Counted from the first letter of the stretch, positions 47,074 to 59,746 are shown. The stretch: 64,000 bases of DNA from Diplocarpon mali (GCA_024741835.1 JAENRP010000006.1:59133-123132), one strand, 5' to 3'. Made by a program: numbers and translations. The notes: generated by a model not told the origin, from the sequence alone.

Positions 47074-50000
47074 TCAATGATGAGCGGCTTGGTTTGGCGC
47101 AGCAGAGGATACACCAGTCTCCAAGATTCGGTTCGAGGAGACGACCAAGAGAGAGAGTCTCTTCAGAATGGGATCGTGAGCGGCGACTTGACTGATGCGC
47201 ATGAAGAGATGTTCTATGCGTTGAACAAAGATCCCCATGATCTTCGGAATGAGGTCACGAACTTGGGGTTCCTATGTCGATATTAGCATTATAAATAAAA
47301 TATTGAGCCTGGCGTTCCTACCACGGTTCCCGCATTGACGTGAAGTTGGAAAGAGTCGACGAGCACTTCCATCCATGAGATACGTTGGGGTAGGAGATCG
47401 CCTGTGAAGTCCAGACTGATGGTGGCACCGAGAGAAAGGAGTAATAGCGGACTCAGACTTTGCAGGAAGACGGGATCGTAGTTGACGAAAAGGCTCCTGA
47501 AGTACAACTGCTCCTGTCGGGTCTGGAGCCATTGAACGACAGCATTTTCGTACTGGCCCTCTTGCATGGCTTTGGTGAGACTGTTGACGGTAGCATCGTA
47601 TTCCAACTCAGTAGCAGTCTTTTCAATGGTTTGGCCAGTCTGTGCAGTTGGCGGTCTTGCAATTGAAGCAGACGAAGCCCGAGCAGGAGTGACACTTCCT
47701 TCCCCACGCTGGGTAAGTAGACGGCGGTCATCAGCAGCTTGCTCCTGAACTTTGAGAAACTGGGCTTGGAATTCGGTTTGCGCTTCAGCCATCGATGAGA
47801 TGGTCGCAGTCAAGCCAGTAACTAGCTGAGTCAGTTGGTCGATCTTGACAGTATCTGCCTGGCGGTGCTCTTGGATCTCCTTGATCTGAGCAGCGTTCTG
47901 GCGTTGGAGGTCCGTGGCGAATCTTTGCATTGATTGAGCCACCACACCCTGGAATTGTGGGATGACGACAGTCTGGATCAGAACAGCAAAGTGCTCTTCG
48001 ACGCGGAAAGCCACACCCTTGGCAAGAGACTCGGCCAACAACTTCAGAGTTTGGGGGTGCTGCAGAGTTCGGTTGACAGCTTCTGGAAGAATCTTCTGGA
48101 GCTCCTTTGGCAGGCTCTGCGTCAGCTGTGCGCTGAGTACCGAACCGAGATTATCTTTGAGAGCTTTCTGCGATGCTTCCGCGAGGGCAGGAATGACTGA
48201 CTGCCGAATACCTTCGTTAACCTTGCGACTAAGAGTTAATTCTATGTTGTCCGTCAAAGTCTCAGAGACAAGACGGAGCATGGCATCCTGGCTTGCGTTG
48301 AATACGTTATTTTGAGCGCTCCTGTCAATCTTGATGTTATGATAGAGAGAATCAAGAGACTCGCCGAACAGCTTCTTCACTTCGGTAGAAACACGAGACT
48401 CGATATTCTTGAGAGCCGCATCGTTGAAGTCCTGCGCAGCAACTGTAGCAGCACTGGCTTCAGGAGCGGTGGCAGTCGCCTTCGATTGAAGACAATTCCT
48501 AGCATGAGACGAGGGATCAAGGACTATCATTTTGGAAGCTTGGCCAATGTGAGAAGCGTCACCAGAAGCGGGGTCGGACGCGCCCTTTCTTCTCTTCTTT
48601 CGTTCCGCCTTCTCGGGAGCGTTGGCAGAAGCCGAGCCATTGTTTGCATTCTGGTCCTTCTTCTCAATCTTGGTCTCAAGTTTCGTAGCAGCTGCTGATG
48701 AATCTCCTTGGTGCGCCTTCTTCAGGCTGTCCTTCGCCGAGGTTTCCTTGGCGGGACGTGGGACAATGCGAGTTGGGGGTGCAGCCTGAGTAGATTCGCT
48801 TACTTCAGGGGCAGGCGCGGGAGAGACCTCTTTCAGAGTCTCGATGGTGACAGCGCCAGTAGCTTTTGCATCAACCGGAAGGATTACTTTGTTGTCGGAA
48901 GTCCAGCCAAGATCAGCTTGCTTGATGGTGAGGCAGGTGACACCCTTGGAATGCATCGAGTAAAGCTCAAACAATGCTGACGGCTCGACAGGTGTTGAGA
49001 CCGAATTTGGAGTCTGCAAGATATCCAGACTCCGAAGCATGCCCTTGTCTGCGAAAGAGTACTCGCGCATGCCGCTGATTACCGCAGTAGATTCCGGCTT
49101 TGGAAGAGACGAGTCGGCAGCAACAAGCTTCTCTATATATTCAGCCTGGGTAATATTCTTGGGTAGGCTGTATTTTGGAGCAGACAAGTGAAGGAAGTAG
49201 ATCGAGTTTCGAGTTGGATGGCCCACGACGATCATTCCAGTAGCTGCATGATACAGAACGCTGCAGACTGCATCTGACTCCTTGCCATGTGGGAGATTGA
49301 TTTCCTGAACAGGCTTTCCCAAAGCGAGATCCCACAGCTGCAGAGTATGGTTCTGTTTCATACCAACGATGAGGTATCTTAATGCGCCTCCTCTCTGATA
49401 AGGTCGGAGCTTGTCCACAAACAGAACTGATGTTGGCCAAGATTTCTCGCTGATTGGCGTGGTAACGAATGTTAAGAGAGGATCCTTGATCTCAATCTGT
49501 TGTGTGCGTGATGGGTGTGCATCAATATCAGAAGAAGTAAGACTGCGAACATCCCAGAACTTGACTCTGCCAGCCTTATCCAGAGACACGATAATCGTAT
49601 CATCTTCGCTGAAGGTGAAATCCTTGCCAGCCTTTCCAGTATTTATCTTGAGAGAATGCTTGCTGAGATATTTGTCTGTATCCACGATACGGTCCTTTCC
49701 ACTTTTCAGGAGCGATTGCTTCAGGATGACAGATGGCCAGATAACGTAAATGAATTTGCCACGACCAACAGCAAAAAAATCAGGGTGACCAGAGCTCTTT
49801 CTTGCTCTTGTCTTCAAGACACCCCCGGGAGATTCGGTATCCGAGGACTGGATGGGAGGAAGCGCGAACCCGTACATTTCAGGGTTGGTATCCTCGATGT
49901 GGTCATTGTCGCCGTCCTTGACAAGAGCCCAGTAGACAGTGCCAGAGATGCCAGTTCCGATGATGGAATCCTTTCGCTCAGCCGAGGACGAGGACGTCAC

Positions 50001-51791
50001 AACGTTGAAGATACGATCGTGAGTCTCGGTGAAAATTCTCGCGTCTTTGCCGTCATCTTGTCTGATGATTCGGACCCCTCCGTTCCTGGACATACCGTAG
50101 ACGATGAAGTTGTTGGATGCAGTGACGAGTGTTCGGTCGACCTGATCAAATTCCTTCTTGAGACGCGCAATGTCCATGACCGCCTCGTCACGGAAAGCGG
50201 GACGAGTTTCCTCGGAATCCTTGATTGTGATGGAAGACCATGGCTTCATGGGGAAGTTGAATACCTTGACCACTCTTGCTTCACCCTCCTTGATGAGGTT
50301 ATCCTCTGCATCGGCACTCTCCCAGCTGTCGGCAATGTGACCGTGAGCAGTTTCGTCGATAATGTTCTTGACCTCTTCAGCAACTGGGGTCGGAAGGCTA
50401 TCGAGTGCGCCGCTGAACTCATCCTTCTCCAACTCCTGCTTGATGGAAGCAGCAGCCACTTGAGCTGTGGAGTCAAAATCTTTTTCGGTCGTAGCCGCAA
50501 GCATGTCCCTCAGATCTTTCTCGATCGATGCCTGGCTCTCTGCATTTTCAGCACGAGAAATAGCATCCTGGGCTTCCTTATCTGCCCGGTCAGCGACTTC
50601 ACTGAGAGCTGCATGGACGCTAGCGTTATCTTCGGAAGCTCCAATGCCGATCAGGGCTTCGACTTGGGTGCGTCCATCCTGAAGAGGCGTGGGAGGGGGA
50701 GATGAAGACTGCGAAGAGGGCTCGATCTTCTGTCGGAGCTGGGCTGGGCTCGCAATACTAGGGGTACCTCTATCGTCACTCTTGCGCTTTTGGTCAGGTT
50801 CTTGGCGCTTCAGTATTTGTATCTTAGGGCTGCTCGTAGATCGTGGACCCGCTGAGGAAATCTTCGGGGTACGGTTTCGTGGAGACGACGCAGCAAGTTG
50901 TTCGAAGGGATTGACGTAAGTGAAGAGCCCCGGGGCACTCTTTGTAGTCGGCTCTCTGTTTTCTTTTCCCAGAGATGCAATGCCTTCCGTAGCTGCAGAT
51001 CCCATCATACTGTTCTCGATCATCGACTCTTCCAAAGCCTGAGCAAGTTCTTCAATATCTTCTGGAGAACTTGGTTTGCTTGGGGGAGTCATCACCTGAG
51101 CTGGTTTGAACTGCGACGGCTGCTCTGTTTGAGGCGGCTTCGGTTGGTTCAAGAGCCCCAGCAGATAGTTTTGTGTATCAGCAGGCGGAGGACTATTTCT
51201 ACCGAAAGTAGACCGAGATGGCAGTAAGTTCGGTGTAAATTGAGGGCTTGGCTGCTTGGGAGGTTTGGCCTGGGCAGCGCCTATCAGAGCAGCAAGTAAG
51301 TCGGACTCTCCCCGGCTGTAGTTCGATGCGCTGTCTGGGCCATGGTGACCAGGACTGGCGTATGAGGTTTCGCGGGAGGGGGGAAGTGGTGTGCCAATGG
51401 GAGTAGACTGAGTCTGAGCACTGGTAGAAGCCTGACTGAACTTCAACAGATTGAGAAGGCTAGAAGTGCGATCGGCGTTGGCAGACGCGCCGGGAGCCGC
51501 AGGGACGCGTTGCTGGGGCGATTCGGCCGGGCTGATGACTGCAGAAGCGTGATGAGGTTGCTGGCCACCGACTGGAGGCGTAGGAATTGGTGAAGAGACT
51601 GAGGCTTGCTGGAAGCTTTGATGCTGTTGAGCAGAGCCAGGGTGGGTAAAGTAGTTATTATTGTTACCGTTACCATAGTAGCTGTAGCTTGGTTCCAATT
51701 GAACAGCAGGTTTGGCTGAGTGGCGGAGCGAAGCAAGAAGAGAATCCAAACCAGTGCCATCACCAGCGCCAGCAGGATATCCAGACGACAT
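47074..51791 (-). CDS. Edc4/Ge-1-like WD40 scaffold of mRNA decapping
   Basis: Exon 51791-47322 and, after a 50-nt intron (47321-47272) with a GCTAAT branch, exon 47271-47074 encode 1555 residues. About 500 disordered Pro/Ser/Gln-rich residues with short leucine motifs (SLLNLLKF, NYLLGLLNQP) are followed by the block LFTYVNPFEQLA and a WD40 domain at roughly residues 540-880. After a charged linker the last 430 residues are helical and end in the alpha-helical repeat domain, containing VRDLIPKIMGIFVQRIEHLF in exon 2. This order (WD40, linker, C-terminal helical domain) is that of Edc4/Ge-1/Varicose and S. pombe Pdc1, which organise P-bodies and hold Dcp2 and Xrn1. Without the last splice the helical domain would be cut short. 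Confidence 0.85.
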
Positions 51792-52351
51792 GGCGGCGAA
51801 AGGGTGAGCGCACCGGGCGGCGCAAATGGAATATTAAGATCGATCAAAATCGGCGGTTGCAGGATGAACGGAAGGTAGTTTTGAGGAATAGAACCGAATG
51901 AATGGTGACAGTGGAGTTCTTGCTCGTAAAGCAAAGAATACTGTCGACGCAGAGCAGTTGTGTTAATGTGGGTTGATGGTGGAGAGAGGATGCAAAGTTG
52001 GGGTTTAAGCTGATATCGAGCTTGGACGCTAACAATTAGCTCCGCGAGTTTGATTGGCTGATAGGCGTGCAGAGATAATCGCAACATCGCGGGATTCCGC
52101 TACGTACCGTACAGACAGGTCACTTGGGATCACCAGCATCGTTTCTGCCACGAGACGCCCTCCATTCCGGTCGCACCATTCACTCACTTCTCTCCAACCT
52201 GTGTTCTTCTAGCTTTGGCAGCATTCTGTTGTCTGGTCGCGGCACATTGCAGCCTCTCCTGTTTGCAGAACACCAATCGCACGAGAGCCTCCCAACTGAT
52301 GACAACATAAGCTGGGACGACAGACTCCGGCGCCTCGAAGGAATAGCGAAG
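51792..52351. promoter_or_regulatory. Upstream region of the Edc4-like gene
   Basis: These 560 nt lie between the Edc4-like start and the small plus-strand ORF, with several short upstream ORFs in the Edc4-like leader. No other exon is seen. Confidence 0.4.
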
Positions 52352-52858
52352 ATGTTCTGCCTACGAAGGTTCGTTTGGTACTTGCAGCGGCCGTGGACCT
52401 CAGCTAACGTGCGTCCCAGTTGGCTCCCCCTCCTCTTCATTCCGACAAATGCCTCGCCGATATTCATCTTCTTCTTCTTCGTCTGCACATACTTCCTCAA
52501 TCGCCCATGCGTCTACTGCTCATTTCTCCTCCTCATCTTGTTCGCCTCATCGTGCCACTGGTCAGACCACTGCTTCTTTGACTTCAGTAGCAACTGGTTT
52601 GAGCCGAGGCCATCACCAGCCCTGACCCCTGAGATGGTCAACTCGTCGCTGTCGAATGCAACAGTCGAACAACTATCGCTGTACGTTGGAGCATTGAATA
52701 ATACCGCAGTAGCACTGGCCGAGACTGCGCTGGAGGAGGCCAAGCGCCGGCTGGCGATGCGTACCGAGTGGACCGGTATCGGGGTAGAATGGCTGCGAAG
52801 TCTTCTAGGACGGAGGGAATGGAGGCTGCCATGTGTCGATGTTTACATACGACTATGA
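52352..52858 (+). CDS. Possible small membrane protein
   Basis: A 168-codon ORF starts MFCLRRFVWYLQRP. It has two hydrophobic stretches (around IFIFFFFVCTYFL and FLLLILFASS), then an amphipathic helix-like region (ALAETALEEAKRRLAMR). The frame is also open upstream of the ATG. No family is recognised. A spliced model in the overlapping Ser-rich frame cannot be excluded. Confidence 0.35.
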   Translation: MFCLRRFVWYLQRPWTSANVRPSWLPLLFIPTNASPIFIFFFFVCTYFLNRPCVYCSFLLLILFASSCHWSDHCFFDFSSNWFEPRPSPALTPEMVNSSLSNATVEQLSLYVGALNNTAVALAETALEEAKRRLAMRTEWTGIGVEWLRSLLGRREWRLPCVDVYIRL

Positions 52859-53726
52859 GACCCGGGCCTCAACGAGTTGAAAGAGTTATGGTTTACGACT
52901 GCTTCTACGTTTTGGGAGGCGCTTCACAGGATGGGTGGAATCGGCATGTATGCATAAGCCTGGATGGGAGGGAATTCTCTTGGATCTCTGCATACATACA
53001 TACATACATTGGCATTGTTTTTTGTTTTTTTTGGTACAACTCGGTCACCTTAGGTTTACTCTGCATTACAAATATTATGGAACACTATGACGGCACTGAT
53101 TTCTACTCCCGACCTTGGGCATGTACAGCACTTAGACTTGTCGCGTATGCTTGCTTTCTCGCTCTGGCATTGCATCGTGATTGAATTTTCGCCTCCTTAC
53201 TAGTCAGTTCGCGGGTTGCGAGTACCGAGTCCTGGCCTCAAAGCCCTGCAAATGGTATTGCCAACCAAGATCGAGAACTCTGAAGCAGCATCATCATTCC
53301 AGAGACAAGTCACCGAAGATTATGCTTGCCGGCATCGCTACTACAGAAGCCATGCGCAGTTTCAGCCAGATTAAGGGTAACATTTTTAGGAATACATCAG
53401 AGATAAAGCAGTCCCGACATCGTTTCACCCATGGCAGCCGAGCTGGTCGTCTAAGCATCGTTGAGAGGTACAGAATATCACGCAAAGGCGATGGGGCCAA
53501 CGGGGATCGTAAGTTTGCTAGCACCGGTGCGGCGTCAACCTGACCATGCGGGATGAAGTTGAAAAGCTTTTGGATGGATGCATGCATGAAATGGTATCTA
53601 CTGATGCGTATTCCAGCACACGCCCCCATGAAAAGGAACACAACGCATGAGCCAGATACAGGCAGACGAAGAGGGACGGGTTAGCACGAGTACAAGAGAA
53701 TGAAATGCTCAGCCAGCCATCTCGTG
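52859..53726. other. Intergenic
   Basis: It contains a short (ATAC)n run at about 52991-53010. No exon is seen. Confidence 0.5.
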
Positions 53727-54257
53727 CTAGAGCTCAGCATCCACCTCGTCGAGGACCTGCTCATCCTGCGACTTTCTTCTCATCTGGCCAGCGGGCTTTG
53801 GGCAAGATAGACTCTCGGACCGGGGAGTTTTCGATACTCGCTCCCTCTGGAAATACTCACCGACCTCGTGCTCCTTTCGCTCAGCATCGGAGGCGAGGTT
53901 TTTCATCAGATAGAAGTGGCATCCAGCGTGACGGATGCAATCGAGGTGTTGGTATCCAGGGCTATCCGTAGTCTCGATCGCTCTCCTGGAGAAGATGTGA
54001 GCCTGAATAGAAGACGGAGATAATGAAGGGGTGGTTGGCACCGGGTCATCCGCATCCATCGGGCACTCATCCTCTTCATCGTCAAGTCTGTGGGTGGAAG
54101 TGGGCCGGGAGGAGGGAAGCGGTGTTCTCGTTTCCAGAGGCGCCGAGCCAGAGCCTTTCTCCCAGTTGATGTGTCTCCAAGTCGGGGCGGTATTGCTGCC
54201 TGTCGCGGATTCGCTCGGATTACGATTGGTATCGCGGTCCGTGACGTTGGAGTTCAT
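53727..54257 (-). CDS. Hypothetical disordered protein
   Basis: A single 176-codon ORF with a polar, Pro/Ser/Thr-rich N-terminal half, an acidic patch (DDEEDECPMDADD) and a charged C-terminus (AERKEHEVGEYFQRER). No domain is recognised. The composition resembles coding sequence, and no better ORF covers the interval. Confidence 0.4.
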   Translation of the reverse strand: MNSNVTDRDTNRNPSESATGSNTAPTWRHINWEKGSGSAPLETRTPLPSSRPTSTHRLDDEEDECPMDADDPVPTTPSLSPSSIQAHIFSRRAIETTDSPGYQHLDCIRHAGCHFYLMKNLASDAERKEHEVGEYFQRERVSKTPRSESLSCPKPAGQMRRKSQDEQVLDEVDAEL

Positions 54258-54831
54258 GGCTGTGTTTTGGAGTTTGTGTTATATTGGTGGATATGCTGGT
54301 GGATGTGTCAGTGTAGGCCGTGTCGCTGATTTTCCGAAGAACCAACATTCAACTCGGAATTTCTTCTTCAGCTAACTCAAATATGCGCGTTCCTTACTCA
54401 AGCTGTTCTGTGCAGTACATGCTAGCGTCTGTCTGTAGCCTTGGGTTCGGCTAGAAAAGAACAATGGCATTGCTTTCTCGCCACTGGACAAAGCTCTTAA
54501 GACTCCGAACAGGTTTGAGTCGAATATCAACGGAGACCTTTGACAACAGGTTAATTTCTGATTCTGTGGACAGAATAATGCACCACAGAACAGCCTTTGT
54601 TTGCTTCGAATCTTCCGCTCGTCTCGCTTGATTTTGAACTTCACAACTGTTCCCTTGATCTTTCCAGCGGGAGTCGGGAGATCTGATCCGCTGTGTCGCA
54701 TACTAAACATAGGTAGCATGGTTTGCGCAGAATGTAACTGATCAGATACTCGTTGATGTCGGTGCAGGTTATCGAGTCGTTTTACGGTCAAGTGAAAGTG
54801 GAGTGACAAGCTACTTCACTTGGGTATAATA
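54258..54831. other. Intergenic
   Basis: Only one domainless minus-strand ORF (54372-54809) is present, judged spurious. Confidence 0.4.
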
Positions 54832-55017
54832 ATGGTGCTGATCAACTTCTTCTCTTCTATGGCATATCTTACATGCAGTCTAGCAGGTACATCCTGTGGG
54901 TATGCATATTTCGGTGATCCCAGTCGATGCAATATTGAGTGCACACAGGACAAAGCGGATGGGTATGAGTTCCGTTTCTCTGATACACCACTAGCCGCAT
55001 TTCCGGACGAGGAGTAG
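54832..55017 (+). CDS. Candidate small secreted cysteine-containing peptide
   Basis: A 61-codon ORF starts MVLINFFSSMAYLTCSLAG, which resembles a short signal peptide. A 40-residue polar part follows with cysteines at about 22, 33 and 37, and the ORF ends in an acidic tail. A TATA-like word (TATAAT) lies directly before the ATG. It sits at the edge of the gene-poor, repeat-bearing interval, a common setting for effector-like genes. Evidence is composition only. Confidence 0.25.
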   Translation: MVLINFFSSMAYLTCSLAGTSCGYAYFGDPSRCNIECTQDKADGYEFRFSDTPLAAFPDEE

Positions 55018-56414
55018 CCAACGGGATTTATGATTTGAGCTTCAGTCTTCGAAAATCTTACCCTCTAAAGCATGTCATTATGGCCGATGACGGTCCGTCT
55101 TGGCGAGTGCATGCCTGATATTATGATGCTTCAGTAGACATGAACTGCTGATGGAGTTTTGCTCACAGTTTTCCAGACACATATCCGTGGTCGAACAGGC
55201 TCCTTTGAGGATAAGATATTCCAGGTAATCGCAGAAGTTCAGCATGCGGGACATCAAAACTTCTCAGTTTCTTCTCGGGCCTGTTACTGTAGTGCAGCGA
55301 GAGATGCCTGCGAGGGCAGCTATCTTCGTTTTGCTCACTGGCCTTCATCTTCGACCCCGAGAGCTCCGGCACAGGGGTTATCGATTACAGTTCGAAGATA
55401 TGTGCTAGCTTGGTACGAGACGGCATCCTATTCCATGTGCATTCGAGATTATGAGCGAAGGGGATTCCAGTGACTCAGAACAGGCGAGAGGATAGAGGGC
55501 TTTTATGCGTGACATCAGATCAGGATCTATCAGAAAACATGCAAGTGCAATAGCTAGCCGGAACAGTTTATATCATATCAAGAAATTTCGAGAACCCTCT
55601 GGTATAGTAAAATCTCAAAGATAACCATCTTTGTTTATCCTATCACTTTCCTCCTCCGCCTCGCTCACAAGTTCCACCAGCCATTCGATATACGAACCAA
55701 ACGCTGTGAGCTGGCCCCCCAACAGAAAAGGAAGTGGGCTTGTAAGAGAGAGGTAACGGACGCCTGCGTAGGTAGATCTCTCATCTGCGTAAGGACTTGC
55801 CTGTTATAACCTGGGCTCTCAAAGATATTTATATGACACATTGAACGGCCTCAACGGAGCGCTTCCAACCAGCTAGCTGCCATCTGAAAATTCATTCCTC
55901 TACCGACTGAAGATTGTCCCGATCACTTATCAATCCTGATCCCCCTCGGTTCGGCGCCCTTGTTGCGGCAGACACTCGAAATCAAGGCGTGTATTCGTCC
56001 GCCACTCTAACGACCTAGATGTTCCTGCCATTCAGAACCAGTTCTCATGTGCAAGGGCGGGCCGCGGCCTTCTAGTTTCTGTACTTTAGCAGAAGCACCC
56101 GTTGAGTCAAAGTTCAGATATGTAACGGGAACACTCGTCAGCCATTGTCTGCATTCTGCATTCGACCAGACTCGTGGCAGGGCATGCGGAGTATCCGGAG
56201 TCGATACTCGTTATTCTGGTGATAAAAGATGGTGATGGGGGGGAAAACGACTTTTTGTTATTTCAGCTGAGGTATTCTCTTCAGAGGAACTCGTAGCGCC
56301 AGTTGAAGTTTGAACGGCTCGGGGTGCATATGGTGATATTTGAATTCGCTGAGGTATACGCAATTGAAGAGTGCTCGTTCGTTGAGAAGTTCCTGTAGCA
56401 AATCGTGCTTCGTG
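55018..56414. other. Gene-poor interval
   Basis: There are short ORFs only and no domain. Confidence 0.45.
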
Positions 56415-57015
56415 TTTTTTGAGTAGCGTAGTTCTGCTGTAAGTTGAAGACAGAGTTGGGCGTGGGTATGCACGGGTTTACCCTTGGCCTTTACTAGGTG
56501 GATACCCGGAAATCAGGCCTTTACTACCTTCAATACCTAAAGAATATGTGATTACTAGGTTTGTATTCGAATACTCAAAGGAAAATACACTTTCTAGCCC
56601 AATAGCTAATGGCCTTCATATCGCCCTGCTTCTCTCGCCCCCCTTTCCTTATAGCGTTACGTATATAGAGAGAGAGAAAGGGCATCTGCACATCAAGTAA
56701 ACTATACCGAAACTGTTTTTGAATAGTGTAGTTCTAATGTAAGTTAAAGACTGAGTTGGGCGTAGGTATGCACGGGTTTACCCTTGGCCTTTACTAGGTG
56801 GATACCCGGAAATCAGGCCTTTACTACCTTCAGTACCTAAAGAATATGTGATTACTAGGTTAGTATTCGAATACTCAAAGGAAAATACACTTTCTAGCCC
56901 AATAGCTAATGGCCTTCATATCGCCCTGCTTCTCTCCCCCCCTTTCCTTATAGCCTTACGTATATAGAGAGAGAGAAAGGGCTGTTGCACATCAAGTAAA
57001 CTGTACCGAAACTGT
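56415..57015. repeat. Tandem duplication, two units of about 300 bp
   Basis: Unit 1 (about 56415-56714) and unit 2 (about 56715-57015) align at an offset of exactly 300 nt, falling to 299 after one single-base indel, with only scattered differences. Both contain the word GGCCTTTACTAGGTGGATAC and a GAGAGAG run before the junction. Several differences near the left ends are G/A transitions. No coding capacity is seen, and it may derive from a transposon end. Confidence 0.9.
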
Positions 57016-57099
57016 CCTAGAACGCGATGGTAGAGCTTTGTTTGGGGCTCTACGCGCACCGAAGGAGAGAGAGGGAGAGAGAGGGTCTGCAAGTCATTC

Positions 57100-57330
57100 A
57101 AATTGAACCGAGAAGATACTTCAGGGAGAGATTGTATACTAGATTGATACTATAGCTATAATTGAATTACGACTTTGATACTAAATTATGTATCTAGGCA
57201 TACCCGAATATACTCGGTACCTACTAACCGGATAACTACAATCTAGCCGGATAAGGTACCCAGCTCTCTATTAGCGGGGTTTTCCGGGTATACCCTCCTA
57301 ACGTCCAACTCTGGTTGAAGGATGTGTGTT
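57100..57330. repeat. AT-rich repeat-like sequence
   Basis: TAC/CGGATA-type words recur (GAATATACTCGGTACC, AACCGGATAAC, TAGCCGGATAAGGTACC), ending before 57330. It resembles degenerate transposon or LTR sequence, but I find no matching second end. Confidence 0.35.
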
Positions 57331-58316
57331 GCGTGTAATCGAAAAGTAAGTGAGAATTTCCAGGGCAACTGACCAACTCGTGTGTGAGCTGCGATGAGCA
57401 CACGAAGAGGACTCATCCGTTAATGCTTCGCGCCGGACTCACGTTCTGCATTCACAGTAACTGTTAGAATATACAAGGATTGTGCTTATGTAATCGTACC
57501 TTATATGTATTACTCCTGCAGCTCCATAGAACTCGGAATCTACACCTTGAGATTCTGTCAGTAACAATAAAGATGCTAAGCGACTTAGGTTTAGCGAGAT
57601 CCGCGTTGGCAAAGATGCGACAAAATACCCTTCTGGAGCTTATCATGGAACAGTTTCTTACCTACCGTCGCCCACGGAAACTCTTTGCGCGGTGTATCAC
57701 AGAATAGAACTTCTAAAATCGTATCGGTTGTTGTTGCGATCGCTCAGCGGTCTGAGGAGTTTGGCGATCTCTGCGGCTGTGCTGAACTCAGTATCCACGC
57801 TCAGTCAACACATCACACTAAGCTACGAGCAAAAATCACTCACGACATGGTTTCTGGTTTATGGTTTTGGGCTGATCCACCGCGTTTGGGATTTATTTGG
57901 AGTTGAGGCATTTTGCTGCCGGAAATCCTGAGCAGTAGGGGTGGCTCTCGATGCGGAAGTCATCATGGCCATGCTCTTCGCGACAAGAAACCTCACCAGC
58001 TTCGCTGCGTGTCGGAACACGGCGTCAAGACGATGTCCAGGTGCGTAGCGCCTTGGCGTTCCTGGAGCATATACAGATTCTCGCTCTCCGAGGATTGCCT
58101 CCATATACATGACGAAATACATCCACGGAAGCCCCGATTTGCACAGCGCCTCACCACCCCCGTGCTACCCATACTGCCATGTGGTCTCCTCAAGCACAAT
58201 GGCCTTGAAGAGTAAGTCGTCCCGATACAACTCGGGAGAATATCACAGATCACAGCAGGTCTCGAGCATGATGGAGTAGAGTCCATGGCATGACGTGGAC
58301 CTTCTACCCGTTGCAG

Positions 58317-59746
58317 GGCTGATTGGATTGAAGCAGTGCTTCTCGATTCCCAAAAAAGTGCTTTGGAGATCGCAGAAGGTAAACAACCTGAGGGATTTAC
58401 TGACTCATGGCTTGATCAGATCACACTGCTCACGTCACGACCAGCTCACCCGTCATGCAAAACTCCTGACACTTTAAAAGGTATGCAGATACCAGAAGCT
58501 CCAGACCAGAGCTGTAGCACAAGACTGACTGGGCGTTTATCTTTCCTACAGAGTATTAAGTGGTACAGAAACCAGAAATCCGTAATGCCCTTGAATCTGA
58601 GAACAAGTTACTTAACTGATCTTTGATAGTGGGTAGATTGAGCCGACTTTAATCTCCTCTACGAATCACGATTCAACGCTTGTCAGTGGTAACTACATCA
58701 ACCCCGAGCCCTATGTCAGTAGCGTGTCTAATCCTAGCTGCCGAGCGGTAGATCCAATCCCTAAGCTGATGTTTGACTTCTTTCCAATGAAAGAGGAAAC
58801 AGGTGGTGATTTTCTCAACACTTCACGCTGAGATATCGCTCAAATAACTTCATAGCTCTCGCATACCAAGCTTGTGAGTATTCTTTCCTGCTTTCTTGGC
58901 TGAACTGACAGTGCATGCCGTAGCCTTGTCCCCTTTGTCTGTCCAGATATGTTTGTGATCCTTTGCCGAACTTCGTCTAGTTATAGGACTTCACTCACTA
59001 AGTAATAACAAAGCTTGTGTCGCCTCCAATTCGCTGACGTGGAGTAGTGGACCTGAAGATGTTCCCGTGTCAGCTAGGTAAGCCCTCCGAATTACTCAAG
59101 GAGCTTGTGCTAATTCGGCTTACTCAGGCTATTCAGAAGTCCACCCGAAGTAGATGCTTTTCCGTGAGTTCAATCAGGCTCTCTTCAATTGACCTGCAAC
59201 TAATAGCTTCAGAGACTCGGATAAGCCAACGCTGTATGTTTCAAATATCCTTAGGAGATTTGATTACAATTTTCTGACTACCCGAGACAAAAAGGAGAGA
59301 TTTGTTGAAATCCCTGTAAGCAACGTTTTAATGTTCCTTGTGTGCATTTCTTATCTGACTGTGGGTAAATAGTAATGAACGGGACAGTAACCTGTACGCT
59401 CCTTTCTTCCCGCCCTTGGAACTATAGTAATCCTGGCCAAAGCTTAGAGGTCAATAATAAAATGTGAGATTTCAAAGATATGTATCTCTGAAAGATATAA
59501 TAACACCATCATAGACTCGAACAGTTGCAAATCTTGTGGGTCCTTTCCGGCGACACCTGGGTAATGCTTGACATTGACTTGCATAGGAACAGTTCCAATG
59601 CCGCAGCGCTGGCCAATGCAACCCCTGGGTATGTCTCACTGACACCCAAATACTTTGGGAACTTTGATTAACAAGCTCTCTCTCAGAACAACCGACACAG
59701 AGGATATTTCCAATGTGAAATTCCTCATTAAAAAATTGACTAGGCC
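58317..59746 (+). pseudogene. Multi-exon gene of unknown family, probably decayed
   Basis: A chain of exon-like segments on the plus strand carries good splice sites. They are 58317-58480 (ADWIEAVLLDSQKSALEIAE), 58637-58873 (VSGNYINPEPYVSSVSNP, then KLMFDFFPMKEETGG), 59048-59077, 59128-59163, 59207-59315 (SDKPTLYVSNILRRFDYN), 59587-59628 and 59687-59746. Segments three to five join in phase (introns 59078-59127 and 59164-59206), as do the last two (intron 59629-59686). Inside 58637-58873 the reading changes frame at about 58815-58820: DFLN continues as HFTLRYRSNNFIALAYQA one frame over, which suggests a lost base. Neither a start codon nor the full join can be shown. I do not recognise the family. 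Confidence 0.5.

Noticed and set aside
49515..50705. 396-codon plus-strand ORF
   Set aside because: It lies wholly antisense to the Edc4-like coding exon and starts at a near-cognate or internal ATG. Its sequence has no domain, and the sense frame is clearly the coding one.
57471..57490. TGTTAGAATATA as a possible Copia-type LTR start
   Set aside because: No matching end, second LTR, primer-binding site or reverse transcriptase motif was found nearby.
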